From Rhodobacteraceae bacterium Alg238-R152 (GTDB taxonomy: Bacteria > Pseudomonadota > Alphaproteobacteria > Rhodobacterales > Rhodobacteraceae), in the NCBI GenBank assembly GCA_900537125.1, contig UNRJ01000003.1:372001-436000 (forward strand): a stretch of DNA of 64,000 nt. Direction: 5' to 3'. Shown in pieces: positions 63,164 to 64,000 of this stretch. The translations under genes were made by a program, and so were the position numbers. How positions within the stretch are numbered: the first letter of the stretch is position 1; the number at the start of each line of letters is the position of its first letter. A model generated the notes under the pieces. It did not search any database. It was not told where the DNA came from and saw only the letters and a list, made by a program, of their open reading frames with translations.

Positions 63164-64000
63164 ATGACCACAGACAGCGACGCAGTCCCGGACAGCCCGA
63201 TGGGACACAAATGTATACAAAGCTACCTTAAAACGTTGGACGGCTCGCCCGGCGTGTATCGCATGCTCGATGCGCAGGCGCGGATTCTCTACGTGGGAAA
63301 GGCGCGCAATTTGCGGGCGCGGGTCTCCAATTACGCGCGGCCCTCGGGGCATTCTGGTCGGATCGCGCGGATGATCTCCGAAACCGCGTCGATGATGTTT
63401 CTGACCACCAAGACGGAAACCGAGGCGCTGTTGCTTGAACAAAACCTGATCAAGCAGTTGAAACCGAAGTACAACGTGCTGCTGCGGGACGACAAAAGCT
63501 TCCCGAATATTCTGGTCAGCCGTGCGCATGGGTTTCCGCAAATCAAGAAACACCGCGGGGCGAAGAAGGAAAAAGGCAGCTATTATGGGCCGTTTGCCAA
63601 TGCCGGGGCGGTCACCCGTACGTTGAGCCAGCTGCAAAAGGTGTTTTTGCTGCGCAATTGCTCAGACGCGCAGTTTGAGAGCCGGACGCGGCCGTGTCTG
63701 CTGTTCCAGATCAAGCGTTGTTCGGGGCCTTGTGTGGGGCGTATTTCGGAAGGGGACTACGCTGAAAGTGTGCGGGACGCGGAGCGGTTCCTGTCGGGGC
63801 GGTCGACGCAGATACAAGAGACCTTGGCCAAGCAGATGCAGGCAGCGTCTGAGGCGATGGAGTTTGAGAAAGCGGCGACGTTGCGCGATCGTATTCGGGC
63901 GCTGACCTCGGTGCAGCAAACGCAGGGTATCAACCCGCGTGGCGTGGCGGAGGCGGATGTGATTGCGCTGCATCTGGAGAAGGGGCAGGCTTGTGTGCAG
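63164..64000 (+). CDS. uvrC: Excinuclease ABC subunit C (5' part, cut by the window edge)
   Basis: The first 279 codons of UvrC, the nuclease that cuts both sides of a lesion in nucleotide-excision repair. The GIY-YIG domain is clear: [31 protein letters not shown] (about 25-55), [32 protein letters not shown], and the Cys cluster [31 protein letters not shown] motif ([13 protein letters not shown]) comes near the end. ATG 63164 is the only credible start; its ribosome-binding site is weak. Confidence 0.95.
   Translation, partial: MTTDSDAVPDSPMGHKCIQSYLKTLDGSPGVYRMLDAQARILYVGKARNLRARVSNYARPSGHSGRIARMISETASMMFLTTKTETEALLLEQNLIKQLKPKYNVLLRDDKSFPNILVSRAHGFPQIKKHRGAKKEKGSYYGPFANAGAVTRTLSQLQKVFLLRNCSDAQFESRTRPCLLFQIKRCSGPCVGRISEGDYAESVRDAERFLSGRSTQIQETLAKQMQAASEAMEFEKAATLRDRIRALTSVQQTQGINPRGVAEADVIALHLEKGQACVQ

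Overview
The window is ordinary chromosomal DNA of a Roseobacter-group alphaproteobacterium (order Rhodobacterales). I base this on the gene content and order: the DHNA aldolase-folP-glmM block, glyQ/glyS with a PEP-utilising-like gene, the gatC-gatA and SDR-uvrC neighbourhoods, two overlapping Lrp/AsnC genes near ilvC, a SAM-II riboswitch in front of metZ, CTTGAC-type promoters, and moderately high GC. No rRNA or tRNA gene, CRISPR array, prophage or insertion sequence was seen.

Layout. 1-7979: an edge-truncated metallo-beta-lactamase-fold hydrolase, gatC-gatA, an Excalibur lipoprotein and a wall amidase, the RNase P RNA with a clear promoter, a YhhN protein, ftsY, a DMT exporter and yciB. 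8024-15628: a GST and an alpha/beta hydrolase on the minus strand, then metZ under a promoter, SAM-II riboswitch and terminator, folE2, a TrkH potassium transporter and a ThDP enzyme. 15699-25921: a secreted trypsin-fold protein that has lost its catalytic triad, then glyQ, marC (reverse), a DUF6446-like protein, gltS, glyS and a PEP-synthase-like enzyme. 26069-37992: a SleB-type hydrolase, DHNA aldolase-folP-glmM, a DMT exporter, ilvC, two Lrp regulators, a class V aminotransferase, an M50 peptidase, a UbiH-type hydroxylase and a HAD nucleotidase. 38119-43878: a GntR regulator, a GT2 glycosyltransferase with an N-terminal MshEN-like region, carA, yqeY and a tandem pair of secreted paralogues. 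43967-56214: an acyl-CoA beta-oxidation locus. It holds a PhyH dioxygenase, an IclR regulator, a CoA ligase, a fused hydratase/dehydrogenase, two acyl-CoA dehydrogenases, a thiolase and a MaoC hydratase, interrupted by a MarR/membrane-protein pair, a YHS protein and a solute-binding protein. 56410-64000: a membrane class III cyclase, a CoxG-like protein, an ABC-2 exporter, an S49 peptidase, a zinc-ribbon microprotein, a Ca/Na antiporter, a pteridine-reductase-like SDR and the start of uvrC.

How the parts work together. The beta-oxidation locus has the same set of activities as the pim (dicarboxylate degradation) operon of Rhodopseudomonas. I found three copies of a 15-bp palindrome, TTCCGC-N3-GCGGAA with one mismatch each: one just upstream of the iclR gene and two upstream of maoC-thiolase, about 11 kb away. 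This suggests one IclR regulon covering both arms. Folate/pterin genes recur (folE2, DHNA aldolase, folP, a FolM-like SDR). Methionine synthesis through metZ appears to be SAM-controlled at the transcript level.

No wholly new multi-gene system is obvious. The most unusual items are the IclR-box regulon, the pseudoprotease, the MshEN-glycosyltransferase fusion, the PEP-synthase-like protein with a degraded ATP-binding signature, the tandem secreted paralogues, and a 20-bp-stem hairpin at 57461-57506.
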